The notes below the pieces were generated by a model. The model was given only the letters and a program-made list of their open reading frames with translations, was not told where the DNA came from and did not search any database. 64,000 bases of DNA, taken from contig NZ_KB899990.1 of NCBI RefSeq assembly GCF_000378505.1, positions 186,001 through 250,000 of the forward strand. The letters run 5' to 3'. Of the stretch, positions 26,519 to 35,564 are shown one piece after another. Numbering within the stretch: position 1 is the first letter of the stretch; the number at the start of each line of letters is the position of its first letter. The position numbers were made by a program, and so were the translations under genes. This stretch comes from Modicisalibacter luteus DSM 23508. Lineage in GTDB: Bacteria; Pseudomonadota; Gammaproteobacteria; Pseudomonadales; Halomonadaceae.

Positions 26519-27640
26519 TTACGCCGAATCAATGCTGGCGTTCTCAGTTTCGTTTCCATTGAAAGCATGCACGGCGAACTCACCCGGGGCAGCACGCTGG
26601 GAGCCCAGGGTCTCCAGGGCTTGAATCATATCCGAGCGACCAGCTTTCCATCGTTCGGTCAGGGAAGGGCGTGAGAAATCGAAAGCCCTCATTTCGGTAT
26701 CGTTAGGCACGCCAGCGTGGCTGAGCATGAGCAGCGTGGTCGCACCTTCGGTTTGTGCTGCTTCCGCCAAGGCTGTCGCCAGGCTGGGATCTCCTCGCTG
26801 ATGTTCCGGAATTCGGCTGCCAAGTAGCCGCAACTGGCGACGCAACTCGTGGCGTTGACGCAGATATTGCAGTGCGCTCCAGCTCTGGGCCGAAAGGAGC
26901 AATTCCAATTGCCGGTCCATCGCTTGCCCAACGGTCCTGAAGTCGGGCCCAAGGCGTCGAAACAGATCCAGTGCAACGCACAACCGGTCATCCGCAACCG
27001 GCTCGTCCAAGGCAGCCTCTAGTGGGAGATTTGAGGCCATGCCTCCATCCACCACGACTCGATCATTGATGCGTGTCGGTGGGAAAAAGGGAATAAATCC
27101 GCAACTCGCCAACAAATGATCAACCTCGATTGTCGTCTTGGCAGTATCGAAACGCACCTCCTCTCCGCTGTTGGCATCCACAGCCACGATGACCAGCCTT
27201 GTCTGTCCATCATTCAGCCGATCAAAATCGACCGCCTGCTCCAGGGTTTTGCGCAAGGGCGCGAGGTCGTAGAGGCCGGTATCGGTGGGCATTCCAGGTA
27301 ACATTGACAAGGCGCCTGGAAAGCGTGCGCGATAGAAGGCAGGACTGCCGAGGAAAAGACTCTGCAGCGCACGTGTCCGTTTACTGTCCCACGTGGTTGG
27401 CCAGGTTGGCCGAAAAGCCCAGGGCCCGTCTTGCGCTGCGGCATCCCAGAAGCTGCGAAGGACGCTGACACGTTTTTCCGGAGGATTGCCGGCGATTAGT
27501 GCCGCGTTGACCGCTCCGGTAGAGACAGCAAAGATTTTATCGGCGTGAAAGCCTCTTTCGTGCAGCGTTTCATAAGCGCCGCCCTGATAGGCGCCGAGAG
27601 CGTTTCCCCCTGACAAGATCAGTGTAATGTGCTCAGCCAT
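26519..27640 (-). CDS. Patatin-like phospholipase
   Basis: The 373-residue protein starts at ATG 27640, seven bases after GGAG; ATG 27670 lacks such a site. The N-terminal oxyanion region reads LSGGNALGAYQGGA, the nucleophile elbow is AVSTGAVNAALIAG (Ser near residue 41) and the catalytic Asp lies in VDGGMASNLPLEA near residue 205. The family elbow is GxSxG; here the first Gly is Ala, and the Arg of the oxyanion loop is Leu. The Ser-Asp dyad is kept, so it is probably an active lipid acyl hydrolase. There is no signal peptide. Confidence 0.85.
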   Translation of the reverse strand: MAEHITLILSGGNALGAYQGGAYETLHERGFHADKIFAVSTGAVNAALIAGNPPEKRVSVLRSFWDAAAQDGPWAFRPTWPTTWDSKRTRALQSLFLGSPAFYRARFPGALSMLPGMPTDTGLYDLAPLRKTLEQAVDFDRLNDGQTRLVIVAVDANSGEEVRFDTAKTTIEVDHLLASCGFIPFFPPTRINDRVVVDGGMASNLPLEAALDEPVADDRLCVALDLFRRLGPDFRTVGQAMDRQLELLLSAQSWSALQYLRQRHELRRQLRLLGSRIPEHQRGDPSLATALAEAAQTEGATTLLMLSHAGVPNDTEMRAFDFSRPSLTERWKAGRSDMIQALETLGSQRAAPGEFAVHAFNGNETENASIDSA

Positions 27641-28001
27641 TTGATCTCCAAGTCTGATCCCTGCATCCATAAACAGGCACAGCTTTCCTGCTTTGCCTGT
27701 CGGTGTGGTCTCGAAAGATAGCTCTGCATAGATAGTGTAGTTGATTGAAAAAATCGAGCAGGAATAAAGTTAGAGTTAGCTAATTAAAGTAAGTTTAAAA
27801 ATTATGGTTGTGCTTCTATAGTAAATCGCTAACCGAGGGTAAGGCGGCGCTTGTATATAAAAGGATCTAAAGGCACCGTAAGGCTGGGGTATAAAATCTT
27901 CATCCATGTGCTGTAAGTTTTCCATTTGTCTGAATTTTTCTGGAAATATACTCAGCATTATCAGTGACGGTCGAGTCATTCGGTTATCTGGAGACATGAG
28001 C
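27641..28001. other. AT-rich divergent intergenic region
   Basis: About 360 bp, markedly AT-rich from about 27700 to 27960 compared with the flanking genes, between the divergent patatin and DUF4126 genes. It should contain both promoters. No gene or strong repeat was recognised. Confidence 0.45.
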
Positions 28002-28532
28002 ATGAAAAGGTCGAGCAGTCTGTTATGGGGCGCGTTGGCCCTTGGGGCGGTAGCCGGCATGCGTAGTATGCTCGCGCCAACGATGACCAGCCGGGCTCTC
28101 GCCAAGCACCCGGATGCCAATAATGCCGACGAGCCCGCCCGTACGCTGGCAGCGCAGCAAACGCGCTACTTGCTAATACCGCTGGCAGTCGGTGAACTGG
28201 TAGGCGACAAGTTGCCCTTCGCTCCGGATCGTACGATCAGTGCCTCCATGATGGTGCGTGCAGTATCGGGCGGAATGACCGCAGCGGCTCTTGCCAGTGC
28301 ACGGCGGCAACCGATTCTGCTCCCGGCGCTGGCAGGTGCAACGGCCGCCTGCGTGTCGGCGAAAGTCGGTGCCAGTTTGCGTAGCCGCTACGGCAGTTTC
28401 GGGCCATTCACCAATGCGGCGTTGGGGATCACTGAGGACTGTCTGGCCCTTGCCATAGGTAGCGCTGGATTGCAGCGCGCCTTGGGCGAGATGAGTGGTT
28501 CGGGCAGGGAGGCTCACGCATACGGGGTGTAG
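28002..28532 (+). CDS. DUF4126-like membrane protein
   Basis: From ATG 28002, eight bases after GGAG, the protein is 176 residues; ATG 27996 and far-upstream starts fit less well. It is rich in Ala/Gly with several moderately hydrophobic helices. The sequence GAVAGMRSMLAPTM near residue 14, GELVGDKLPFAPDRT near 68 and VSGGMTAAAL near 90 resemble the DUF4126 family of small membrane proteins. No function is established. It has no operon partner. Confidence 0.65.
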   Translation: MKRSSSLLWGALALGAVAGMRSMLAPTMTSRALAKHPDANNADEPARTLAAQQTRYLLIPLAVGELVGDKLPFAPDRTISASMMVRAVSGGMTAAALASARRQPILLPALAGATAACVSAKVGASLRSRYGSFGPFTNAALGITEDCLALAIGSAGLQRALGEMSGSGREAHAYGV

Positions 28533-28922
28533 CGACAGGGGGGGCATCTGCGGTAGCAATGTTAACGAACCAGAGTGAACCGGAATCTATGGAATGAATG
28601 ATGCACGTGGTTTTTGCCACAGGAGGTTACAAATATAAGAATGAAAATTAAACGCCGTCATCTTTAAGGTGAATGTCAAAATCATCTATTTTTCATTACT
28701 AAACGCATGAAACAACAAGGAGCCTGGTTTCAGACGATCTGGATCGGGCAAGAGAGTTCCCGACTATGTATCCTCTCCAGCGGAAGGGGCGTTCAATTCG
28801 TGCTGTTCCCTCGCCTCTGGAATTATCGTAATGGATGCTAGGCCAAATTCGCTTCGCGTAGCTAACGTCTCGACTACCCTGAAGATGGAGCAAAGCTATC
28901 TTTCATCGCTTCCATAGAGGGT
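28533..28922. other. Intergenic region upstream of the deacetylase gene
   Basis: About 390 bp with no supported gene. The short minus-strand frames here have no ribosome-binding site. No clear operator was found. Confidence 0.4.
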
Positions 28923-30032
28923 TTGCTTTTGATCGGTGAGCGCGATGTACTCGTCATTCACGACGAACGTATGCTGGCACATCGGCCTAACGCCGAGGAG
29001 CCTTTCCAGCCCGGAAAACTGGATAGCCGTGTACAGGCGATTCTCGGAGGGCTTTTCGAAGGCGCCGTGATCAAGTGGAGCTACCCGGAGCATCCAGGAC
29101 GGTTACAGGCTATTACCGACTTATTGATGCGCGAGCCCGTGCCCGGCGTTCGTTATGAGACGGGCAGGCCTGCCACAGAAGACCAGCTTGGCAGGGTGCA
29201 CATCACCTCTTACGTCGAGAATATCTATGCTCTGCGTGGTAAGCAGGCATGGCTGGATGTCGATACCACCGCGGTTTCTCCAGGCAGTGTCGCTGCCGCC
29301 GAAGTGGCTGCGGGCTCGGCCATTGCTGCGGTCGAGGCGGTCATGGAGGGGCGTGCCGGCAGCGCTTTCGCCCTTTGTCGCCCCCCGGGCCATCATGCGG
29401 ATTCGGTACGTGCGCGAGGCTTCTGCCTGTTCAATAACGTTGCGGTGGCTGCAGCCCATGCCCAAGCTGAGCTTGGCTGCGAGCGGGTATTGATCATCGA
29501 CTGGGATGTCCATCATGGTAATGGAACCCAGGACATTTTCTGGGCTTCGCCAAATGTACTGTTCTTCGATACTCATCGAGCAGCGCCCTTCTATCCGGGC
29601 TCCGGTAACAAGGAAGAGATCGGCGTGGGCTTGGGTGAGGGGCTGACCGTTAACGTGCCCCTACCGGCCGGTTGCGGCGACCCGACGCTGGTCAGGGCTT
29701 ACCGCGAGATACTGGTTCCAGCGGTGGAGTGGTTCAAGCCGGATCTGATCCTGGTCTCTGCGGGCTTCGACATGCACCGTCTGGATCTATGCATGAACTT
29801 GAGCTATAGCGGCTTTGGCGCACTGACGGGCATCGTACAGGAGTTGGCGGATAAGCATTGTGGCGGGCGTTTAGCCATGGTGCTGGAAGGTGGCTACCAT
29901 CTTGAATCATTGGCGCGCGGGGTCCGGACCGTTCTGGAGGTCCTGGCGGGTGGGGATCCTCCTGAAATCGAAGAGCCAGGCATTAGCGATGTAGTTAGCT
30001 TGGCTGATTTTCACCGTGACGCGTTTCGATGA
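28923..30032 (+). CDS. Histone-deacetylase-family (class II) amidohydrolase
   Basis: The frame gives up to 369 residues and has no ATG before 28971, so it probably starts at TTG 28929 (AGAGGG seven bases upstream) or TTG 28923. HDAC motifs are complete: CRPPGHHA near residue 155, DWDVHHGNGTQ near 195 with the zinc Asp and His, SAGFDMH near 280 with the third zinc ligand, and the catalytic-site EGGYH near 320. Bacterial members deacetylate polyamines, acetoin-related substrates or proteins; the substrate here is unknown. It stands alone. Confidence 0.9.
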   Translation: MLLIGERDVLVIHDERMLAHRPNAEEPFQPGKLDSRVQAILGGLFEGAVIKWSYPEHPGRLQAITDLLMREPVPGVRYETGRPATEDQLGRVHITSYVENIYALRGKQAWLDVDTTAVSPGSVAAAEVAAGSAIAAVEAVMEGRAGSAFALCRPPGHHADSVRARGFCLFNNVAVAAAHAQAELGCERVLIIDWDVHHGNGTQDIFWASPNVLFFDTHRAAPFYPGSGNKEEIGVGLGEGLTVNVPLPAGCGDPTLVRAYREILVPAVEWFKPDLILVSAGFDMHRLDLCMNLSYSGFGALTGIVQELADKHCGGRLAMVLEGGYHLESLARGVRTVLEVLAGGDPPEIEEPGISDVVSLADFHRDAFR

Positions 30033-30175
30033 ACCGGCGGTGATTCTGGTGCGCAATATATTCGGTATCGGGCGGCCACCCATCGTGGCTTTCCAAGGAA
30101 AGGCGCGGCATCAGGGAGGACGCTTTCTGAGCCTTTTCATGCTGTCGAGACGAGCAAGTCAATGACGTCGCTCAT

Positions 30176-30212
30176 GGCTCACCCTCGGCATTCTGTTGGC
30201 CAAGGGTGAGCC
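30176..30212. terminator. Convergent hairpin after the deacetylase gene
   Basis: GGCTCACCCT (30176-30185) pairs with AGGGTGAGCC (30203-30212), with an inner GGC/GCC-capable loop. It lies between converging genes and could serve both. Confidence 0.55.
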
Positions 30213-30232
30213 GCCCATGCCAAGCAGATACA

Positions 30233-30457
30233 TCAGTCGTCGTTAATAGTCATAACACGAGTCTCGCCGGTGAGCACTTCTTCCCAGGCCTGGTCGAGGG
30301 TGTAGCCCTGACAAGCGTTGATCGTGTCGAGTACCTCGACAGCATGCTGCAGGGAGTGGCCGCTGGCTTTCAGGGCAATCACCACCTTGGCAAGGTCCTG
30401 CTTGCTGAAGGTGCTGGCGATAAGGTCGGCTTGCTGGGTCAGTTGGGTGCAGTTCAT
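30233..30457 (-). CDS. Small protein of unknown function
   Basis: From ATG 30457, behind GAGGATGG, this encodes 74 residues; an in-frame start at 30481 is also possible. The product is acidic and helical (SFSKQDLAKVV-type helices, one Cys pair at residues 3 and about 48) without signal peptide or membrane segment. I do not recognise it. The inverted repeat CAAGGT/ACCTTG (30473-30491) lies just upstream and may be a regulatory site. Being real is supported by the ribosome-binding site and the placement before a convergent hairpin. Confidence 0.5.
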   Translation of the reverse strand: MNCTQLTQQADLIASTFSKQDLAKVVIALKASGHSLQHAVEVLDTINACQGYTLDQAWEEVLTGETRVMTINDD

Positions 30458-30491
30458 GGTTCCATCCTCTTGCAAGGTCATTATTACCTTG

Positions 30492-30879
30492 GGAAATACC
30501 GTTTGGGCTGTCTCCGATGACTTCTGGTGCCTTGGCTGCATGCCGGGCCGGGTAGGCCTTCAGGGCTGCACTGCCGCAGGGTCATAAGCGTTCCAAGACC
30601 TTCGCTCCTGGCGCCTGGATCAAAAAACCTATGGCGCTCAGGTTGTAGCCGGGCATCAGGTCAGTGTACCTGGGTAGCGATACCCTGCCTTGCGCCGTGA
30701 TTTCACTATGGGCCAGGGCGAGACGTCCTACAAAGCGCCATTAGATGCATGGGCCGTTGTAGGTTAACTACACCGAGTGTATGCAACGACAGGGCAGGTA
30801 GCGGCACTACGGAAGGTGGCGCTGATGAACTGATATTCAATCCGGACTTGCAGTGTGGCCAGACCCAAGCCGGCCTTGG
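30492..30879. other. Intergenic region between ccdA-like gene and small ORF
   Basis: About 390 bp with no supported gene. It should hold the promoter of the small minus-strand gene. No terminator with a T run was recognised after the CcdA-like gene. Confidence 0.35.
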
Positions 30880-31602
30880 CTACCCCAGCGTTGCCAGGGA
30901 AGGAAACAAATCAACCATAACGCTGGATAAGCGGGTCATGGTCCCTGAAACGATGGCTATTCCCATAAGAATCAGGATTGTGCCGGCAATCGGACGGGTA
31001 TAGGCGCTCCATTTGCCAAGTTTCTTGCTATGGCGGCTGAGGCTGTTGATGCAGAGCGTACTTGCCAGAAAGGGCAGTGCCATTCCGGCAGAGTACATGC
31101 CCAGATAGATCATACCGTGCTGTGCATTGGCAGCATTGGAGGTGGCCATCAGAATCGCACCGAGGATGGGGCCGATACAGGGCGTCCAGCCGATAGCGAA
31201 TGCTATGCCAAACGCCGTAGCCGACAGGGGGGAACCCCCTTGGAATCTGGGATTGAACTGCAGAGTGCGCTGGAAGACTGGCAGATTGAGCAGGCCCGTC
31301 ATGAAGATCCCCAGCAAGATGACAACCGAGCCTGTAATCCAGTTGAGTTCCTGGCGGTAGCCACGCAGGAGTTGACTGAGCGAACTGGCGCCTAGCCCTA
31401 ATATAATGAATACCAGCGTAAAGCCTGTCACAAAGAAGACACTGAGTATCAGCGCTTCGACCTTCTTGTCCCGTTTGTTGACGCTGCCGCCAGTGACGAC
31501 AGAAAGATAGCCCGGCAGGAGTGGCAACGTGCAGGGAGAGAAGAAGGAGATCAACCCTCCAGCAAAAGCGCCAACCAAACCAATAGACGAGAGCGAGTCC
31601 AA
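30880..31602 (-). CDS. CcdA/DsbD-like transmembrane thiol-electron carrier (copy 1)
   Basis: The start is probably TTG 31602 behind AGGAAG, giving 240 residues that align end to end with the second copy at 40897. Longer forms to 31695 would add a non-homologous stretch. It has six hydrophobic segments, Cys24 in FFSPCTLPLLPGYL and a second Cys in IGWTPCIGPILGAIL, the redox pair that carries electrons across the inner membrane from cytoplasmic thioredoxin. It lies at the edge of the copper island, divergent from the peroxiredoxin gene. Confidence 0.88.
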   Translation of the reverse strand: MDSLSSIGLVGAFAGGLISFFSPCTLPLLPGYLSVVTGGSVNKRDKKVEALILSVFFVTGFTLVFIILGLGASSLSQLLRGYRQELNWITGSVVILLGIFMTGLLNLPVFQRTLQFNPRFQGGSPLSATAFGIAFAIGWTPCIGPILGAILMATSNAANAQHGMIYLGMYSAGMALPFLASTLCINSLSRHSKKLGKWSAYTRPIAGTILILMGIAIVSGTMTRLSSVMVDLFPSLATLG

Positions 31603-31747
31603 GCTACGACTTCCTGAGCAATGGGGAAATGCGCATCGGCCGAGCGAAATGGCTAATGGCTGCATACGCACGCTAGCATAAGACCTAAGCTCCACCCGGA
31701 GGTCAAGGGTCCCTTGGTTGCAAGGATGCTAAGCGCTGAAGGAGGGG

Positions 31748-31778
31748 TTGACCTTAAAGTTCACTTTAAGGCTATCGT
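31748..31778 (+). promoter_or_regulatory. MerR-type promoter of the peroxiredoxin-merR-copA operon
   Basis: A -35 TTGACC (31748-31753) and -10 TATCGT (31773-31778) are 19 bp apart, the long spacing typical of MerR-activated promoters. Between them lies the dyad CCTTAAAG-TTCA-CTTTAAGG (31752-31771). An almost identical promoter precedes the Met-rich gene at 38217. It is 40 bp upstream of the peroxiredoxin start. Confidence 0.85.
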
Positions 31779-31817
31779 AGGCAATGCATCATCCAACCCC
31801 AACGTAAGGATAGCGTG

Positions 31818-32450
31818 ATGACATTGCAGCTTGGAGAAGTAGCGCCCGATTTTACGGTGGCGTCCACGGAAGGCACCGTTAGCTTCCACGAGTGGCTTGG
31901 TGATAGTTGGGCCGTACTGTTTTCCCACCCGGCCGATTATACCCCTGTCTGCACGACAGAGCTTGGCGCATTTGCCAAGCGTAAGAGCGAGTTCGACAAG
32001 CGTGGCGCCAAGCTGATCGGCGTTTCCGTCGACCCACTGGAATCACATACCGGCTGGGCCAAGGATATCGAGACTACCCAAGGTGCGTCCCTCAACTATC
32101 CGCTACTGGCTGACGATGACCGAGTGGTTGCAGAGCTTTACGGGATGATTCATCCCAAGGCCGATCCCAAGGTGACAGTGCGCACCGTGTTCATCATCGA
32201 CCCCAGCAAGAAGATACGCCTGATGTTGACTTACCCGCCCAGCACCGGGCGCAACGTCGATGAGATTCTGCGTGTTATCGACTCACTTCAGCTGACCGAC
32301 ACGCACAAGGTGGCCACTCCCGTCGACTGGCAGAACGGCGAAGACGTCATTATCGTTCCCTCCCTCTCGGACGAGGAAGCCAAAGAGCGCTTTCCTGAGG
32401 GCTGGGATGAGCAGACACCGTATCTGCGTGTGGTACGCCAGCCCAGATAA
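31818..32450 (+). CDS. 1-Cys peroxiredoxin (Prx6 type)
   Basis: The 210-residue protein starts at ATG 31818, eight bases after AAGGA. The peroxidatic Cys45 lies in HPADYTPVCTTELG and is the only cysteine in the protein, so a resolving thiol must come from a partner. The long C-terminal domain with NGEDVIIVPSLSDEEA is that of the Prx6 subgroup. It reduces peroxides in the cytoplasm. Being first in the MerR-controlled copA operon suggests it handles copper-induced oxidative stress. Confidence 0.92.
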   Translation: MTLQLGEVAPDFTVASTEGTVSFHEWLGDSWAVLFSHPADYTPVCTTELGAFAKRKSEFDKRGAKLIGVSVDPLESHTGWAKDIETTQGASLNYPLLADDDRVVAELYGMIHPKADPKVTVRTVFIIDPSKKIRLMLTYPPSTGRNVDEILRVIDSLQLTDTHKVATPVDWQNGEDVIIVPSLSDEEAKERFPEGWDEQTPYLRVVRQPR

Positions 32451-32514
32451 CTTGACGAGTCGTTAGGTGGCTCAGTTGTACTGGGCCGCCCACAGTTTCG
32501 CTGAGGACATACTG

Positions 32515-32919
32515 ATGAAAACCTACAGTATCGGGCAGCTGGCCGAGCGCTGCGGCATTGCCCCTCAGGCAATTCGCTATTACGAGCAAGAGCAGCTCAT
32601 GCCGAAACCCCAGCGAACGGAGTCAAACTATCGCCGCTACCCCGAGGAGCATGTGGCTAGGTTGCAGTTCATTCTTGAGGCCAAGCAATGGGGTTTTACA
32701 CTCGACGAAATTCGCGAGTTGCTGATCCTGCAGGATGCCAACGGTGACCGGGCACAAGCCAAGCGGATTGCCGAAGAGAAGTTGACCAAAATTCGAGAAC
32801 AGATCAAACACCTTTCAAGAATCGAGTCGGTGCTTACGAAAACGCTCTCAGAGTGTTCCGGTGAGGGGCCCATGCAGGAAGGGTGTCCCATTGTCGAAGC
32901 GATCACTGACGGCAAGTAA
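32515..32919 (+). CDS. MerR-family metal-responsive regulator
   Basis: The 134-residue protein starts at ATG 32515, eight bases after GAGG. It has the MerR winged helix (YSIGQLAERCGIAPQAIRYYE), the dimer helix, and a C-terminal loop CSGEGPMQEGC placed like the metal-binding loops of CueR and ZntR. Of the ZntR-type ligands, only the C-terminal loop cysteines are evident. It lies between the peroxiredoxin and copA, so it most likely activates its own operon through the dyad at 31752-31771. A Cu(I)-class ion is likely from context. Confidence 0.88.
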   Translation: MKTYSIGQLAERCGIAPQAIRYYEQEQLMPKPQRTESNYRRYPEEHVARLQFILEAKQWGFTLDEIRELLILQDANGDRAQAKRIAEEKLTKIREQIKHLSRIESVLTKTLSECSGEGPMQEGCPIVEAITDGK

Positions 32920-33004
32920 GCCTCTCTATCCAGCCTTCTGGCCTGGCGGAACGATCGCCAGCCATCTGAGCCTTCTCAATGAGCGATGCTGTCAGGAGTT
33001 CTGC

Positions 33005-35494
33005 ATGGCCGAGCGTGTCGATATCATCATACGGGGAATGTCCTGTGCCTCTTGCGTCGGACGTGTGGAACGCGCCCTCATGAAGCAGCCGGGCGTTTCT
33101 GATGCGCAAGTGAATCTTGCGACCGAAAAGGCTACGGTTGTCTTCGAAGAGCGTGCCAACCCCAGCCAAATAGCCCATGCCGTTGAAGAGGCCGGCTACC
33201 AGCCGGTAATCGAAACCGCGGAGATTCCTATTATCGGGATGACCTGCGGTTCCTGTGTCTCGCGGGTTGAGCGCACCATCGAGAAGCTGCCAGGCATTAT
33301 CCAGTCCAGTGTGAACCTCACTACGCAAAAGGCATTCGTGCGTTTCCTGCCTGATGCGGTGACACTACCGCGCATCCAGCATGCCATTCGCGATGCCGGC
33401 TATGAGCCGCAGGATCAGACTGAGAACGCGCAGACCGAGCGAGAGGATCGGGAAGGTATCCAGCTTCGCAACAAGGTGCTGATTGCGGCTGCATTCACGA
33501 TTCCTGTCGTGATTATTGCCATGGGCAAGATGATTCCTGCGCTGGAAGCAATCTTCACCAGCATCATGCCGCACCGTGGTTGGATGGGCATCGAGTGGTT
33601 GCTGACTACCCCGGTCCAGTTCTATGCCGGGGCCCGCTTCTATCGGGCAGGCTTCGCGGAACTGCGACATGCGAACCCGGGGATGAACAGCCTGGTCATG
33701 ATCGGTTCGAGTGCCGCCTATTTCTATTCTGTGGCTGCACTCCTGATTCCCGGCTTTTTCCCGGCGGGGACCGCCGAGAGCTACTTCGAGGCGGCCGCGG
33801 TCATCGTTACCCTCATTCTACTGGGTCGCTACTTCGAGCATGTTGCCAAGGGCCGCACCTCCGAGGCGATCAAGAAGCTTCTGCAGCTACAGGCAAAGAC
33901 GGCCCGCGTTATCCGCGGCAATGACATGGTTGAAGTGCTGATCGAGGCCGTTGTTCCGGGAGACCGTATCCAGACTCGTCCAGGTGAACGTATCCCCGTC
34001 GATGGCATCGTCGAGGAGGGACACTCCTATGTCGATGAATCGATGATCAGCGGCGAGCCGGTGCCGGTTGCCAAGCAGAAAGATAGTGAGGTAGTTGGCG
34101 GAACGATCAACAAGAACGGGGCGCTGACGTTCCGTGCTGTCCGGGTCGGTACTGACACGGTGTTGTCGCAAATCGTCAAGATGGTGGAATCGGCCCAGGC
34201 GGAAAAGCCGCCGATCCAGAAGCTGGCCGACAAGATTGCTGGAATCTTCGTGCCGGTCGTACTCGTGATTGCAATGATCACGTTTGCTGTGTGGCTCGGT
34301 TTCGGCCCAACGCCCGCGCTGGCTTTCGCTTTTGTCACTACAGTCAGCGTGCTGTTGATTGCCTGTCCCTGTGCCATGGGCCTGGCGACGCCTACCGCAA
34401 TCATGGTGGGGACTGGAAAAGGGGCCGAGATGGGAGTGCTGTTTCGTAAAGGGGCAGCACTGGAGACGCTGGCCAAGGTAGACACGATCGTATTGGATAA
34501 GACCGGCACGTTGACGAGGGGACGCCCCGAACTGACGGACTTCGTTGTGCTCGAAGGGCAAGAGAATGAAGTGCTCCGATGGGTCGCCGCAGTCGAAGCG
34601 CAAAGTGAGCATCCTATTGCCGAAGCGATTGTACGTGGCGCCCAAGGTCGGGGCCTGGACCTGCCATCCATCAGCCGCTTCCAGGCTGAGCCTGGTTTTG
34701 GCATCGAAGCCGAGGTCGACGGCCATAAGCTCAATGTGGGAGCTGACCGTTATATGAGCCTGCTTGGCATTGAGCTAGGCAAGGCGGAAGGGCGTGCCGT
34801 GGCGCTTGCCAGAGAGGCCAAGAGCCCGCTGTACGCAGCAATCGATGGCAAGCTTGCAGCTATTATTGCTGTTGCCGACCCGCTCAAGGAGGGCTCGGTT
34901 GAGGCTATCGAGTCACTCAAGGCACAGGGCCTGAATGTGGCCATGCTGACCGGCGATAACCGCGCCACGGCCAAGGCTATCGCCAGGCAGGTGGGGATTC
35001 AGCAGGTGCTCGCCGAAGTGTTGCCGGATCAGAAGGCAAATGAGATCAAGCGGCTGCAGGCTGAAGGCCACAACACCGCATTCGTTGGCGATGGTATCAA
35101 CGATGCGCCGGCATTGGCGCAGGCTAACGTAGGCATTGCTATTGGCACGGGTACCGATATTGCGATTGAGGCCGGTGACGTCGTGCTCATGCGTGGCGAT
35201 CTGAGAGGCATCGTCAATGCCACGGCACTGTCCAAGCGCACCCGCAGGACGATTCTTTCCAACTTTGCCTGGGCTTATGGCTACAACGTGGCACTGATTC
35301 CGGTAGCGGCAGGTGCGTTGTATCCGTTCACCGGCTTCCTGCTCAACCCGATATTGGCGGCAGCGGCCATGAGCCTTTCCAGTATCTTCGTTCTGGCAAA
35401 TTCGCTACGACTGCGTCGCTTTCAGCCAAACAGCCCTAGGCTCCCAACAGGACCTAGGCCTGGCTCTCAAGCAAGGCAGGTGCGTCATGCCTGA
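33005..35494 (+). CDS. copA: Cu(I)-exporting P1B-type ATPase
   Basis: The 829-residue pump starts at ATG 33005, seven bases after AGGAG. Two N-terminal heavy-metal domains carry GMSCASC (Cys14, Cys17) and GMTCGSC (Cys81, Cys84). Eight membrane segments, the CPC ion site (Cys454-Cys456), phosphorylated Asp498 in DKTGT, the HP motif in SEHPIAEA and GDGINDAPAL are all present. The GYN in the seventh and MSLSS in the eighth segment mark Cu(I)/Ag(I) specificity. It exports copper from the cytoplasm to the periplasm, where the downstream redox proteins would act. Confidence 0.95.
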   Translation: MAERVDIIIRGMSCASCVGRVERALMKQPGVSDAQVNLATEKATVVFEERANPSQIAHAVEEAGYQPVIETAEIPIIGMTCGSCVSRVERTIEKLPGIIQSSVNLTTQKAFVRFLPDAVTLPRIQHAIRDAGYEPQDQTENAQTEREDREGIQLRNKVLIAAAFTIPVVIIAMGKMIPALEAIFTSIMPHRGWMGIEWLLTTPVQFYAGARFYRAGFAELRHANPGMNSLVMIGSSAAYFYSVAALLIPGFFPAGTAESYFEAAAVIVTLILLGRYFEHVAKGRTSEAIKKLLQLQAKTARVIRGNDMVEVLIEAVVPGDRIQTRPGERIPVDGIVEEGHSYVDESMISGEPVPVAKQKDSEVVGGTINKNGALTFRAVRVGTDTVLSQIVKMVESAQAEKPPIQKLADKIAGIFVPVVLVIAMITFAVWLGFGPTPALAFAFVTTVSVLLIACPCAMGLATPTAIMVGTGKGAEMGVLFRKGAALETLAKVDTIVLDKTGTLTRGRPELTDFVVLEGQENEVLRWVAAVEAQSEHPIAEAIVRGAQGRGLDLPSISRFQAEPGFGIEAEVDGHKLNVGADRYMSLLGIELGKAEGRAVALAREAKSPLYAAIDGKLAAIIAVADPLKEGSVEAIESLKAQGLNVAMLTGDNRATAKAIARQVGIQQVLAEVLPDQKANEIKRLQAEGHNTAFVGDGINDAPALAQANVGIAIGTGTDIAIEAGDVVLMRGDLRGIVNATALSKRTRRTILSNFAWAYGYNVALIPVAAGALYPFTGFLLNPILAAAAMSLSSIFVLANSLRLRRFQPNSPRLPTGPRPGSQARQVRHA

Positions 35495-35564
35495 ACAGCA
35501 ACAATGGAGTGCCTACCAAGGGCACTCATCACTGAAGTGACATTTTGAATCCGCGAGGCTATGC

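Noticed and set aside
26329-26595. Minus-strand frame of 88 codons between patatin and exoD
   Set aside because: It overlaps the patatin 3' end in another frame, has odd composition and no ribosome-binding site.
28650-28690. Half-site CTTTAAGG resembling the MerR dyad
   Set aside because: Only one arm is present and no -35/-10 pair with 19-bp spacing surrounds it.
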